A stretch of 22,623 nt of DNA from a virus. The notes under the pieces are model-generated. The model was given only the letters and a program-made list of their open reading frames with translations, searched no databases and was not told the DNA's origin. Positions 1 through 8,962 of the stretch are shown here, in pieces. Position 1 is the first letter of the stretch. Each line of letters opens with the position of its first letter. Both the position numbers and the translations under genes were made by a program. The stretch is taken from positions 1 through 22,623 of IMG/VR virus record IMGVR_UViG_3300009507_000141. The stretch is one strand, 5' to 3'.

Positions 1-129
1 CCACTCTTCAGACACCTCATCGATGTGAACACCATTCTCAAGGTCAACTGACCCATCTTCCATTTGTGCGTGAACTAAAAACTCATTGGTGTCAATCACA
101 CATCCTACTGATTCTAAACTTACTTTCAT
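1..129 (-). CDS. Hypothetical protein, N-terminal fragment (gene runs off the left edge)
   Basis: An open minus-strand frame starts with ATG at 127-129 and stays open for 43 codons to the window edge. It begins MKVSLESVGCVIDTNEF and is acidic towards the edge (several Glu and Asp). No family is recognised. It is the next gene after the virion-associated protein at 235-828, separated by a 105-bp AT-rich spacer. No clear Shine-Dalgarno sequence precedes the ATG, so the start is tentative. Conserved strand and position after the baseplate genes suggest a late gene, but nothing in the fragment shows its function. Confidence 0.6.
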   Translation of the reverse strand, partial: MKVSLESVGCVIDTNEFLVHAQMEDGSVDLENGVHIDEVSEEW

Positions 130-234
130 AACTTTTAATTTTAGTTGGGATAAAACTCCCACTCATTAACTATACTAAAGTACGAATAATAAATGAGAAA
201 TCCAAATAAAAAGTGTTAAAGTTTTGTTAAAGTT
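130..234. other. AT-rich spacer with an 11-bp tandem duplication
   Basis: This spacer separates two minus-strand genes. GTTAAAGTTTT occurs twice in direct tandem on the plus strand (215-225 and 226-236), and the second copy overlaps the stop codon of the upstream gene. A weak 5-bp hairpin (TGGGA/TCCCA, 146-161) sits just before the next gene. It has no U-tract, so I do not call it a terminator. Confidence 0.4.
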
Positions 235-828
235 TTATCTTGGAGAGAAATAAAATTCTTTTAAGTCTAAAAGATATCGGTCTATTCCAATGAAGTTATT
301 TTTATGTAGTGCTAATGTACGTCTATTAGTGTCTATTACACCTTTTTCCATTCCTACATCTTGCAAAGGGCCTACTATTTTCCATTGTAACTCTAACTTA
401 TCGTAATAAACTGAATCAAACCCAAAACCATCTTTATCTACTTCAAAGATAGTTTCATTACCTTTGTGTTTCATAAAGTATCTTGTAATAACCCCTTTAA
501 TCTTATCTTTATTAGTTAGGATTGGATAATATGGGTCTGGAATATCAATAATAGACGAGTAATCATCCGCCTCTATTTCTTTTAATGTATTATATTGAAA
601 AACACGCTTAACGTCAGCTGAACCACCTAAGTCTGCGAATGGTATAAGTCGTCTTGATAAGTTTTTTACATAGTTAGGTTCACTAAATATTTCTTTAGTG
701 TTTTTGTAAGTGTGGTATTGACCAACATACGGAGTTCCATCTTTTTCCATTAGTTCACCACCATTAGTATAAAGACCACTACTTATTGAGCCAATTGGGT
801 AATATATACGTTCTCTTCTATCTGCCAT
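235..828 (-). CDS. Virion-associated protein of unknown function, probably baseplate region
   Basis: A 197-residue protein with no signal peptide or membrane segment. Near the N-terminus (about residues 18-40) is a stretch with LYTNGGEL and YVGQYHTY. From memory, this GGE(F/L)...Y(V/I)GxYH pattern recurs in uncharacterised structural proteins of marine phages. The gene starts two bases after the hub gene's stop. A GGGAAG sequence inside the end of the hub gene can serve as ribosome binding site, so the two are probably translationally coupled. Its place directly after the hub gene suggests a baseplate or fibre-attachment part. That is inference from context only; no enzymatic motif is visible. 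Confidence 0.75.
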   Translation of the reverse strand: MADRRERIYYPIGSISSGLYTNGGELMEKDGTPYVGQYHTYKNTKEIFSEPNYVKNLSRRLIPFADLGGSADVKRVFQYNTLKEIEADDYSSIIDIPDPYYPILTNKDKIKGVITRYFMKHKGNETIFEVDKDGFGFDSVYYDKLELQWKIVGPLQDVGMEKGVIDTNRRTLALHKNNFIGIDRYLLDLKEFYFSPR

Positions 829-830
829 GA

Positions 831-2546
831 TTACTTCCCTAACATCATTATACCTGTTATATCAGTTACCCAATCACCATTACTAAAATTTTGTCCTATC
901 TTACTTACGATAAAATAAGCTTTAGCTGCTTTTAAGCTTTTTGGTAGTCTATCAATGGTGAATGCATCAGCATATCTAGCACCAAAATAACCATCACATT
1001 GAAATGATACTTCTAAATTATATTTTATTATTGGTTGAGTTTTCTTGGATATTGACTCTACATAAGCTTTTAATGATTGCTTTGCCGTAGTAATTTCTTC
1101 CATACCTATATTATCACCCAACGTTTCCATTACTTCTTTTAAGTTTTCTTTGTAATCAACAACTGCTGCAGCCTCAGGTTCTAAAGTATCAAAACAACCA
1201 GGATATAAGTTTTTAAGATTATCACCACCCTTGCCTGTTTGTGCAGCGTGAAGTGCCATAGCCATCATTTCCGAATCCATATTGGTACTGACATTGTATG
1301 ACCTTACACCATTCTTATATCCATTTAAAACTTTTAATTCAGTTGGACTTCCACTTGGTTCAAAATCGCTACCTTTATTTAATATTAACATCTGCTCCCC
1401 TTTAGCAGTTTCAGCTGAATTTGGGTCTGAGTAAATATAAGGTCTAACATACCCACCCGTACATACGTCAACTAATCCAAATATCTTTTTTAGATAATCT
1501 ACAGTAGCTACTGATTTTTTACTATCTGAACCTGGTGGCATTGTTAGGTCATTTTGAATCTTAGCTATTGCTGGAATGCTTATATAAATCTTTCCTAAAA
1601 GAGAACTACCCTCAGCTGATATGTCAAATTGGGCTTTACTACCATATCTTCCATTACCTGAAATTAAAATAGATAGTGGGTCGGCTGATTTTATCTCGGA
1701 TGGGAAGGTTTGCTTACTACTTTCTACAAAAAGTTTATCATAGGTAAATAATGGGTTTTTAATTTTTAGTTCTGGATTTATATTTTTATTAATTGAATCT
1801 ATAATGTAACTAGCCGCTACATATGAAATTTGACTATCATTACTGAACCAGCTGGTGTTTTCTTCCATTTGATGATTACAAATTGCAAATGGCCCATTCT
1901 TTTTAGCTCGACCATCGCTCGGGCTTAGACCTTTTAGCTTTTGGCTGGATTCTCCAATTATATTTCCAAGAATATCACTTGGTGTAATTGTTTTGCCTGA
2001 TTCTTCATCTGTATACTCAATTGGTGCTGAGCTGCTTAGTGTAAAGAAATCAGCCGAAACTACTCCATCTAATTTACCACCTGCTTTTATAGTAACATCA
2101 AAGCTACTGTCTTGGTTTATTGTAAAATCATAACCCACAATCTCAGCGTCTATGCTGTCACTTGTACCACCTGCATACCCTAATTTAATAGTAATTCGTT
2201 GTCCTGGTATTAAAAATGAATTTTCCATGTCATTTAAATCATCAAGCGAAAATACTTTTACTTTAGCAGATGCTTCAAACAACATAGCATCTGATGCGTC
2301 TTGTCCACCATCATTTGCCATTTCGAATGATTCTAATACAGGTTGTGGTGTTAATCTACCACCCTCAGTACTCATTAATGCTGAATGGGTTTTTTGGACA
2401 TTACTTTCTATTGATGTAATAGCCCCTGAACAACTTGCTTTACCACCACCCTTAAGTGATATCTGAGCGTATGCACGTTTATGTACACCACGAGTGTGTT
2501 CTTGTCGTGTTGGGGGAGTTAATTGTTTTGAGCCTAATGCTGCCAT
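831..2546 (-). CDS. Baseplate hub protein, gp27 / late control protein D-like
   Basis: A 571-residue protein. The N-terminal 130 residues follow the pattern of baseplate hub proteins of contractile tails: an early strand segment with conserved spacing, a stretch like FSLDDLNDMENSFLIPGQ, then a short YAGG turn where strands of the first hub barrel are expected. The middle contains a segment (about residues 180-270) that may be an insertion. The C-terminus ends TDITGIMMLGK. It lies directly after a LysM-fold protein and downstream of the tape measure, the usual hub position in myoviruses. Hub proteins form the trimeric centre that the tail tube sits on and hold the spike. Assignment rests on weak similarity and gene order; the residue-level match is not strong. 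A structure-based search would separate gp27-like from other baseplate families. Confidence 0.6.
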   Translation of the reverse strand: MAALGSKQLTPPTRQEHTRGVHKRAYAQISLKGGGKASCSGAITSIESNVQKTHSALMSTEGGRLTPQPVLESFEMANDGGQDASDAMLFEASAKVKVFSLDDLNDMENSFLIPGQRITIKLGYAGGTSDSIDAEIVGYDFTINQDSSFDVTIKAGGKLDGVVSADFFTLSSSAPIEYTDEESGKTITPSDILGNIIGESSQKLKGLSPSDGRAKKNGPFAICNHQMEENTSWFSNDSQISYVAASYIIDSINKNINPELKIKNPLFTYDKLFVESSKQTFPSEIKSADPLSILISGNGRYGSKAQFDISAEGSSLLGKIYISIPAIAKIQNDLTMPPGSDSKKSVATVDYLKKIFGLVDVCTGGYVRPYIYSDPNSAETAKGEQMLILNKGSDFEPSGSPTELKVLNGYKNGVRSYNVSTNMDSEMMAMALHAAQTGKGGDNLKNLYPGCFDTLEPEAAAVVDYKENLKEVMETLGDNIGMEEITTAKQSLKAYVESISKKTQPIIKYNLEVSFQCDGYFGARYADAFTIDRLPKSLKAAKAYFIVSKIGQNFSNGDWVTDITGIMMLGK

Positions 2547-2558
2547 AACTTAGTTTCT

Positions 2559-2864
2559 TTATGTTGTTGGTTTATTAAGTATATTAAACTCTTCTTTAAT
2601 ACCCTCTATATCAAATGGAATTCGTAATTGTTCTCCAATTTTAACTCCCATATTCCCAAAACCTAATTTGTTAGCTCTAGCTATAATCCACCACAAACTT
2701 GGGTCTTGATAATATTCCCATGCTAAATTATCCAACCTATCTCCAAATGCACCTATAATATAGGTATCTGAAACTGAAGGTGGAATTGTTGGGTATACGA
2801 TAGTATTATATTGTAATCGTTTCGTGTTCCGTTTTCCTATGGTTATGTCTTCGTATCTTTTCAT
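2559..2864 (-). CDS. LysM-fold baseplate protein, gp53-like
   Basis: A 101-residue protein. Residues about 34-85 read as a LysM domain: DTYIIGAFGDRLDNLAWEYY, then the DPSLWWIIARANKL core, then GEQLRIP. The segment YYxDPSLWWxIARAN is typical of LysM-like proteins in phage tails, including T4 gp53 and P2 gpX types, where the domain works as a baseplate assembly module rather than as a peptidoglycan hydrolase. It lies 17 bases after the repeat-bearing baseplate gene and just ahead of the hub gene. There is no obvious Shine-Dalgarno sequence. It probably bridges hub or tube to the wedge. Family fold is fairly sure; the exact gp53 equivalence is less so. Confidence 0.7.
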   Translation of the reverse strand: MKRYEDITIGKRNTKRLQYNTIVYPTIPPSVSDTYIIGAFGDRLDNLAWEYYQDPSLWWIIARANKLGFGNMGVKIGEQLRIPFDIEGIKEEFNILNKPTT

Positions 2865-2881
2865 GGTTTATGGGGTTTATG

Positions 2882-5800
2882 TTATTGGGTTCTTGTAAAT
2901 GTTCCAAATATATTATCAGCTTTATACTTATGTAATCCATTACCAAGTACAGTACACCCGACTGAAATATCTATACCCATTGGTAATTGATAATCTATGT
3001 CCCATGGAGTGTCATCTGAGTAAGTATATGATAACGTTGTTAATATCATTGGGGTTTGATTATATAATTGACCTATTGTTAACTTTAGGTCAGTAGCACC
3101 TGGAGCTGTATATCCAACACTAGCATATTGAGGCATTGTATATGTAGATAAGCGTTCTAATTTAGTCCACAACGGCTCCATCTCTATTCGAGATGTTGGA
3201 TACACTTTAAAGTTAAATGAAATATCTCTTTTAAAAGTATCATATACATAAACAGGTTCTGCTCTACCAGTATACTTTATATCCGTATAACCTGGTGAAA
3301 AGTTTTCTGATAATCCAGATATAGTTCCTCTAAATTGTATATTATCTCCTGCTCCGGCCGTTTTAAAAACTAATGGAATTATATCAGTCCCAGTCGTTCC
3401 AATTGTAGAAGCTTGAACTTCATCGTAGTAACCTTTATAGTTAGCTGCATCTGAATATGTTATCGTCCACTTATCACGAACCTTTCCATCAGTTTTGAAC
3501 ATTTTACCAGGAGTACCAAATTTATAGTTGGTTTCAAGGTTCTTTGACGTAAAGTCAGATTCAGTAGCAAATCCTTTTTGTTGACTAGTACCTACATCTC
3601 TAAAATCTTTAGGTATAATAGGTGGTTGTCCTGTTGATAATTTAGCCTTATTCTGAAGGTTCTTGTAAGACATTCCATTAAAGTCTTTAATGTCATTTAA
3701 TGCACCAGCTGTATTTCCTTCACTTGATAGTAGGTTTTCACCTGGATACTTCTTCTTATGGGTATCATCAATATCACCTAATACTTGTTGAGTATTTCCG
3801 AACTTTAACTTATCTGTCTTGTCAGCTGGTACATCGTCATTATACGTTTTAGCATCTGAAGCGTATGGATTATACTTTTGTGCTAATATATCTATGTTTT
3901 TCTTACCATCAGTTATATAAGGACTTGTAGTTCTACCATCTCTATCTTTTTGTAAAACTCCTTTGGATAGTTCGATGATTTTATCTGAATCTTCAGCTAA
4001 TTCACCATTATCGAATTTTTTTAGATTTTCAGTATAAGTTCCACTTCCCTCACCCAACAAGGCCATAGGATTAAATCTTTGAAAGAACCTTACTCCCGTT
4101 TGTGCACCATTTCTATTACCAAAGTCTTGGCCAGCATTGTGATATCCTAATGTAGAAGTCCCACGAGATGTTAAACTTATACCAAGCCCATATACGGAAT
4201 CAAATCCACCATTATTTTTTAAAGTAGATGGAAACGGCATTCCCGGAGCAATCATTGGCCCAGCTTTTACTAATTGCTCATAAAAATCACTTATCTTATC
4301 TTTATATCCACTAAGACCTAATTTTTTGTACTTACCTGCTTTATCTTGTAAGATTACACCACTTCTATCGGGACGTAATCCTATCAGCCCACCACCAACA
4401 CCTGCAAGTAAGTTTATTGGAGTCCAAGTTCTACCAAATGCGTTTGCTTTTTGTGTACCAAATTGTCTAACAGACCAAAGTAGTCCTTTTACTGATAAAA
4501 AGAATGAACCTAAACGTACTAAATCAATTGCAGCTCTATTTAATGATGTTACTGTACCACCTCTGATAAATCCATCATCAATTCCTAACCCAGTCAAATC
4601 CCAATTTTGTGGTTCGGTTTTATTTTTCCTTTGAATACCCCTTAGTACATAAGGCTGTTTGAAAATACTTAACCTATTTGATGCATCATCTTGTAGATTA
4701 AATTTGTTGTACATATTATCTAAAAACGATGGTGAGTTTTTTTGTTGTGATATGGTTTCTAATGAAAAGTTTGGATACAAGAAAGTACCAGCGTCATAAT
4801 ATTTACCAGAATTAGGTGAATATCTTGGCGACCCTGCAATTTCAGAACCTACTTTATATTGACCATATCCCGGTGTAAATGCTAGACCTGGAAATGCGTT
4901 ATCAAAATTACTTAATAATGAATTTGAACTATTAAATTCTGTACCTTCAATACCAGTAAATTTAGTATCATCGATAGTTTTCATAAATGGTGAGAATCCA
5001 ACAGCTTTTTCATCTGTAATATAATTTACAGTTTCAAAACTCTTCCCTTCACCTTCTAATTTTGGACTAAACCCAAATGGGTCAGTTGTTATATTACCTT
5101 TAAACTTATCACCTTGATTTAATACTTGTGTATCAGTTTCACCTAAAAACTTAGAACTTATATCAGATGGTATTTGGTCAGTTTCACCTAAAAAGTTAGA
5201 ACTTCTGTCAGATAGGTTAGGAGTTGTTTCACCTAAGAAGTTAGAACTTATATCTGATTCATTAGGAGTTGTTTCACCTAAGAAGTTAGAAGTGTTGTCA
5301 GCTTCATTAGGAGTTGTTTCACCTAAAAAGTTAGAACTTCTGTCAGATAGGTTAGGAGTTGTTTCACCTAAAAATTGTTCTGTAAGTGTTGATTCTTTTG
5401 GTGTTGTTTCACCTAAAAAGTTTTGTGTAAATTTAAAAGTAGCAGGAGTTGTTTCACCTTTAAATATATCACCTTGAGTAGCTTCAGTAGGAGTTGTTTC
5501 ACCTTTAAATATATCACCTTGAGTAGCTTCAGTAGGAGTAGTCTCTCCTTTGAACTTATCACCTTGAGTAGCTTCAGTAGGAGTAGTCTCTCCTTTGAAC
5601 TTATCACCTTGTTGTACTTCAGTAGTAGTAGTTTCTCCTTTGAACTTATCACCTTGTTGTACTTCAGCAGTTTTAGTTTCACCTAAAAATCGTTCTGCCA
5701 AAGACATTGGTTTAGGGTCAGGTAGTCCAGCAAGTTTATCAATGTTACCAGATGGTAATATTTTTACATCCACTCCTACTTTTTCAGGAGTTACTTTTGG

Positions 5801-5944
5801 AGCTAATACTTTTTTACCTTGTACCTTATCACTTAATGGAGTTGTATTGAATGACTCTGGTTGTACTGTCTCTTTTTTATCAAGAGGTGTACTTGTTGGT
5901 TTTCTGAATTTAGATAAATCTGATTTTAAGTCTTTAAGTGCCAT
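2882..5944 (-). CDS. Large baseplate/tail structural protein with an array of 15-residue GET repeats
   Basis: A 1020-residue protein. Residues 1-87 are polar and Pro/Lys-rich. Residues 88-282 are 13 tandem 15-residue units beginning GET, followed by a degenerate unit (GNITT). A central region follows, then a C-terminal domain (about residues 850-1020) with IQFRGTISGLSENFSPGY, KYTGRAEPVYVYDTFKRD and LTIGQLYNQTPMI. I have seen this kind of C-terminal domain in baseplate proteins of marine myoviruses; it precedes the LysM and hub genes there too. The start ATG overlaps the tape-measure stop by one base (TAATG), with AGGAG just upstream, so it is translationally coupled. Likely role: tail tube initiation or hub-to-wedge contact; this is inference. 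The repeat array is probably an extended linker. Confidence 0.6.
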   Translation of the reverse strand: MALKDLKSDLSKFRKPTSTPLDKKETVQPESFNTTPLSDKVQGKKVLAPKVTPEKVGVDVKILPSGNIDKLAGLPDPKPMSLAERFLGETKTAEVQQGDKFKGETTTTEVQQGDKFKGETTPTEATQGDKFKGETTPTEATQGDIFKGETTPTEATQGDIFKGETTPATFKFTQNFLGETTPKESTLTEQFLGETTPNLSDRSSNFLGETTPNEADNTSNFLGETTPNESDISSNFLGETTPNLSDRSSNFLGETDQIPSDISSKFLGETDTQVLNQGDKFKGNITTDPFGFSPKLEGEGKSFETVNYITDEKAVGFSPFMKTIDDTKFTGIEGTEFNSSNSLLSNFDNAFPGLAFTPGYGQYKVGSEIAGSPRYSPNSGKYYDAGTFLYPNFSLETISQQKNSPSFLDNMYNKFNLQDDASNRLSIFKQPYVLRGIQRKNKTEPQNWDLTGLGIDDGFIRGGTVTSLNRAAIDLVRLGSFFLSVKGLLWSVRQFGTQKANAFGRTWTPINLLAGVGGGLIGLRPDRSGVILQDKAGKYKKLGLSGYKDKISDFYEQLVKAGPMIAPGMPFPSTLKNNGGFDSVYGLGISLTSRGTSTLGYHNAGQDFGNRNGAQTGVRFFQRFNPMALLGEGSGTYTENLKKFDNGELAEDSDKIIELSKGVLQKDRDGRTTSPYITDGKKNIDILAQKYNPYASDAKTYNDDVPADKTDKLKFGNTQQVLGDIDDTHKKKYPGENLLSSEGNTAGALNDIKDFNGMSYKNLQNKAKLSTGQPPIIPKDFRDVGTSQQKGFATESDFTSKNLETNYKFGTPGKMFKTDGKVRDKWTITYSDAANYKGYYDEVQASTIGTTGTDIIPLVFKTAGAGDNIQFRGTISGLSENFSPGYTDIKYTGRAEPVYVYDTFKRDISFNFKVYPTSRIEMEPLWTKLERLSTYTMPQYASVGYTAPGATDLKLTIGQLYNQTPMILTTLSYTYSDDTPWDIDYQLPMGIDISVGCTVLGNGLHKYKADNIFGTFTRTQ
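5099..5683 (-). repeat. 45-bp tandem repeat array coding 13 GET units
   Basis: Thirteen in-frame 45-bp units encode 15-residue repeats starting Gly-Glu-Thr. Two subtypes are visible. Units 1-5 and 13 end GDKFK or GDIFK, as in GETTPTEATQGDKFK. Units 6-12 end NFL, QFL or KFL, as in GETTPNLSDRSSNFL. Units 4 and 5 are identical in protein, and units 8 and 11 are identical in protein. Clustering by subtype suggests local duplication by slippage or recombination. Confidence 0.9.
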
Positions 5945-8646
5945 TATCCAACTCTCCTAGTGCTTTTTGCATTTTGTACTTTACTTATTTCGCTGATGAC
6001 TTTGTTACCCATTACTATTTGAATTGGTTGAGATTGTAAATCACTTCTCAGACCTTTAATTTCAGCTAATAGTTCAGAATCACCATCACCACCACCTGCT
6101 TCAGCTTCAGAATCACCACCACCCATACCAAACGCTCCAGCAAGTCCACTAAGAGCGGGTGCTACAGCCGATAAAGCTATTAGTAATCCAATACCAGGCA
6201 TAGCAGCGAGTCCAGCAAGTGCAATCATACCTAATCCAGCAGCTATACTTACTAACCCAGCCCCGACACCTAATAACATTGGTGCGACTCCACCGAGAGT
6301 TATTAATGACTCAATCATTCCACCCATGTCACTTTGACCTAATTTAGAAAATCCTTCAGAGATTGGCCCTAATGCAACTCCTAATGCTGTAAGTGCTACA
6401 GCACCTAAAATAATGAATGGTGACATAAATCCTAAACCAGCTACAGTAGTTGCTAATATACCTATACCAGTTGAGAATGAAATTATAGCTTGAGTATCCA
6501 ATCCTTCTAACATTCCAAATGCAGCTGCGGCTGGGCCTAATGCTATTCCTAATACTGTAAGTGCAACAGCACCCATAATAATAAACGGAGCTAACAGTCC
6601 TAAACCAGCAGTAGCCAATGCTAATACACCAACACCTGTTGAGAATGATATTAGTACTTGTGTATCTAATCCTTCTAACATTCCAAATGCCGTAGCAGCT
6701 GGAATTATAGCTGCTCCTAATATTGCAACAGCAGCAGCACCCATGATAACAAATGGTGCAAGGAATCCTAATCCAGCAGCTGCTAATGATAATATTGTAA
6801 GTGCTCCTGCGAATGCGAACATTGAAGCTGGTTCAACCCCAGCCAAAAGACTCATAGCATACGCGGCTGGTATTAATGCTATTGCTACAATACCAAGTGC
6901 CAATGCACCCATTATTACGTTACCACTAATCATACCCATTAGAGCCAATGTAGCTCCTAATATACCAATTGACGCAGAAAATGCTATCATTGTAACTGGG
7001 TCTACGTCACCTAACATATACATAGCAGCTGCGAATGATGCTCCCATCACTGCAACTAATGCACCTAAGACAACTATACCCATTAATTTTTTACCTGGTT
7101 TTTTTCCTAATGAATCTAAACCTTCACCTAAACTTTTGAGGATACCACCCCCACCATCTCCACCACCACTTGGTGCTTCTGGCATTGGTGAATCACCACC
7201 ACCTTTTGAAAATGGATTAAGATTACTTAAACCAGTACCTTTACCCTGCATTACATTCATTAGTGCGTATTGAGCTACCATCGTAGCTATCGCAGCACCA
7301 CCACTCATCGCACCACTTTTAATTTCAGCAAACATAGCTTGCTGAGCTTGCTTTTTCTCTTCAAGTTGTTGAAGTTCTTTAGCATTCATGCCTGGATTTT
7401 TAGCTTGTAGGTCAGCGAAGTTTTCTTGTTTCACTATCATATCTGATAATTCGTCTGTACTCATACCATATGTAGCAGCTAGAGCATCTCTACCAGCTCT
7501 ACTCATATCATGGAACTTTTCACTACTAAGGTTAGCTTCCTTCATAGCAGCTGTCATCATTTCCATACCTTTAGCTTCATCACCAAACTTCATTTCGAAG
7601 GCAGCGTCTTGAGCCATAGCAGCGGATGCTGTATATTCACCCATACCCATAGCTCTTAATTTCATTTGAGCTCTGGCTTGAGTTTCAAGGTTTACCATAT
7701 TATCTGACATTTGTTCCATCATCTTCATGGAAACACCTTGTTGTTTTAATTCGGCTGTTTTTTTAGCTAAGTTAATTAATTCTTCTTTTGAAGCTCCAAC
7801 TAACATACCAGCACTATCTGCCATTTCTTTGAATAAGACGTTAGCATTTACACCAGCTCCATAAGCAATAGCTTTTATTTCGCTGGTCATCTCTTTAGCA
7901 TTACCATTAGCGTCTGCAAATATCTGATTTAATTTAACAGAACTAGCAGCGTCACCAGTTAGTGCCGTTAATGCAGCTACGTTTTTCTGCATATCACCTG
8001 TGATACTTTTTGTAGTACCAAAGTACTCACCTGCATCTTTTGCAGCTTGTGCTAATCCCTCTGTACCATATAGTAATCCTTCTATACTAAATGATGCGGC
8101 TAAAGTTTGAGCACCTAATCTACCAGCTTCATCAGCTGATGTACCCATGTTGACGTATAATTCTTTTGCGAGTCCAACTGTGTTGGATATTACGTTACCA
8201 AGAAATTCAGCTGCTTTTTGAGCTATTACAATTCCGGCACCTATTAACGTACCAGCTTTTATCATTTCACCCATAGTTCCTAAAGAACCATATAAGGTAT
8301 CTGATACATCTTCCGTAAGTCCTTTTAATTTCTCTTCGGTATCTTTTTGTTTTTGTTTTTCTTCAAGAATAGTTTTAACATTATCTAATTGGTCTATATA
8401 ATGTTGATTGATATCTTCACCCTTATCAAGTTGCTCTTTTAAGAGTTCATCAATAGTTGTGTTAATATCGTTTATTTTGGACGTTAAATCTTTTTCTTCG
8501 GCAAGGTTTTTTAATAAGTCTTCTTTTATATCCTTAGCTTGATTAGAAACAAACTTATAGGTTTGTGCGGACTTAACGATTTCATTCATTAAGTCACGTT
8601 CTCCTGCTAAGAGTTCTTTTCTTTTTTGGATATCATCAGATGCCAT
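5944..8646 (-). CDS. Tail tape measure protein
   Basis: A 900-residue protein. Residues 1-115 are charged and probably coiled coil. Residues about 120-470 are Ala/Gly/Met-rich helix, starting with a hydrophobic segment (GTLIGAGIVIAQKAAEFLGN). A Gly-rich linker near residues 480-510 follows. Residues 542-765 are four hydrophobic 56-residue tandem repeats, and a Gly/Ser/Asp linker precedes a short C-terminal segment (IQIVMGNKVISEISKV). Great length, helical N-terminus, hydrophobic segments and position after tube and chaperone are the standard signature of a tape measure, which sets tail length and is ejected ahead of the DNA. At about 0.15 nm per helical residue, 900 residues would span roughly 135 nm (an estimate). 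AAGG lies upstream of the start. Confidence 0.9.
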   Translation of the reverse strand: MASDDIQKRKELLAGERDLMNEIVKSAQTYKFVSNQAKDIKEDLLKNLAEEKDLTSKINDINTTIDELLKEQLDKGEDINQHYIDQLDNVKTILEEKQKQKDTEEKLKGLTEDVSDTLYGSLGTMGEMIKAGTLIGAGIVIAQKAAEFLGNVISNTVGLAKELYVNMGTSADEAGRLGAQTLAASFSIEGLLYGTEGLAQAAKDAGEYFGTTKSITGDMQKNVAALTALTGDAASSVKLNQIFADANGNAKEMTSEIKAIAYGAGVNANVLFKEMADSAGMLVGASKEELINLAKKTAELKQQGVSMKMMEQMSDNMVNLETQARAQMKLRAMGMGEYTASAAMAQDAAFEMKFGDEAKGMEMMTAAMKEANLSSEKFHDMSRAGRDALAATYGMSTDELSDMIVKQENFADLQAKNPGMNAKELQQLEEKKQAQQAMFAEIKSGAMSGGAAIATMVAQYALMNVMQGKGTGLSNLNPFSKGGGDSPMPEAPSGGGDGGGGILKSLGEGLDSLGKKPGKKLMGIVVLGALVAVMGASFAAAMYMLGDVDPVTMIAFSASIGILGATLALMGMISGNVIMGALALGIVAIALIPAAYAMSLLAGVEPASMFAFAGALTILSLAAAGLGFLAPFVIMGAAAVAILGAAIIPAATAFGMLEGLDTQVLISFSTGVGVLALATAGLGLLAPFIIMGAVALTVLGIALGPAAAAFGMLEGLDTQAIISFSTGIGILATTVAGLGFMSPFIILGAVALTALGVALGPISEGFSKLGQSDMGGMIESLITLGGVAPMLLGVGAGLVSIAAGLGMIALAGLAAMPGIGLLIALSAVAPALSGLAGAFGMGGGDSEAEAGGGDGDSELLAEIKGLRSDLQSQPIQIVMGNKVISEISKVQNAKSTRRVG
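6352..7023 (-). repeat. Four 168-bp in-frame repeats (56 residues each) in the tape measure
   Basis: Residues 542-597, 598-653, 654-709 and 710-765 align without gaps. Units 3 and 4 both begin FGMLEGLDTQ and share ISFSTG, AGLG and PFII. Units 1 and 2 are more diverged but keep VIMGA and IPAA at matching places. All units are strongly hydrophobic with regularly spaced Gly and Pro. Confidence 0.9.
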
Positions 8647-8659
8647 TGACTAACCTTTT

Positions 8660-8899
8660 TTATTTACCAGTACTATATGCTTTATCAAAAGCATTAGCTA
8701 ATCTACGAAGTTGGTCTTTTTCTTTTTTTGTTGGAGCTCCGTTGATTGTTTTTTCAATCTTATTCTTGATATTATTTAAGTCAGTCTCAAGTGATTTTTT
8801 TAACTTATTCTTTTTACTAACGAATAAATCAAATATACCTTCAGAAATATCTAACTTAGTAAATAATTCTTTTAGTTTAGATTTTTTAATTGTTTTCAT
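8660..8899 (-). CDS. Small basic protein of unknown function
   Basis: A 79-residue Lys-rich protein (begins MKTIKKSKLKELF) with a probable helical middle and no membrane segment. It has its own upstream unit: the terminator at 8934-8957, then TATTTATA at 8923-8930, then AAAGGG as ribosome binding site 7-12 bases before ATG. It sits between the tail chaperone and the tape measure. A role in tape-measure or baseplate assembly is possible from context alone; it could equally be a DNA- or membrane-binding accessory. No family is recognised. Confidence 0.75.
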   Translation of the reverse strand: MKTIKKSKLKELFTKLDISEGIFDLFVSKKNKLKKSLETDLNNIKNKIEKTINGAPTKKEKDQLRRLANAFDKAYSTGK

Positions 8900-8922
8900 A
8901 CAAATCCCTTTTGTTCATATAG

Positions 8923-8930
8923 TATAAATA
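8923..8930 (-). promoter_or_regulatory. TATTTATA element, candidate late promoter
   Basis: Read on the coding strand, TATTTATA lies 23 bases before the ATG of the gene at 8660-8899. It comes immediately after an intrinsic terminator, where a new promoter would be expected. The element recurs in other spacers of this window. Confidence 0.4.
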
Positions 8931-8933
8931 TGT

Positions 8934-8957
8934 AAAAACCCAACAATTACGCTGGGT
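8934..8957 (-). terminator. Intrinsic terminator after the tail chaperone pair
   Basis: On the minus strand, ACCCAGCG pairs with TGTTGGGT through an 8-bp stem with two G-U pairs and a 4-base loop, followed by a run of T. It starts five bases after the stop codon at 8963. Confidence 0.7.
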
Positions 8958-8962
8958 CTTTA

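Noticed and set aside
146-161. Hairpin TGGGA/TCCCA before the left-edge gene
   Set aside because: Only five base pairs with a 6-base loop and no T-run; too weak to call a terminator or a regulatory structure.
5292-5960. Open frames on the plus strand and in a second minus frame over the GET repeat array
   Set aside because: Repetition of a 45-bp unit keeps other frames open; none has a start signal, and the frame of 2882-5944 alone continues into conserved sequence.
6743-7273. A 176-residue plus-strand frame rich in Ala, Asn, Ile and Pro
   Set aside because: It is the complement of the Ala/Gly-rich tape measure. It has no ribosome binding site and opposes the direction of all supported genes.
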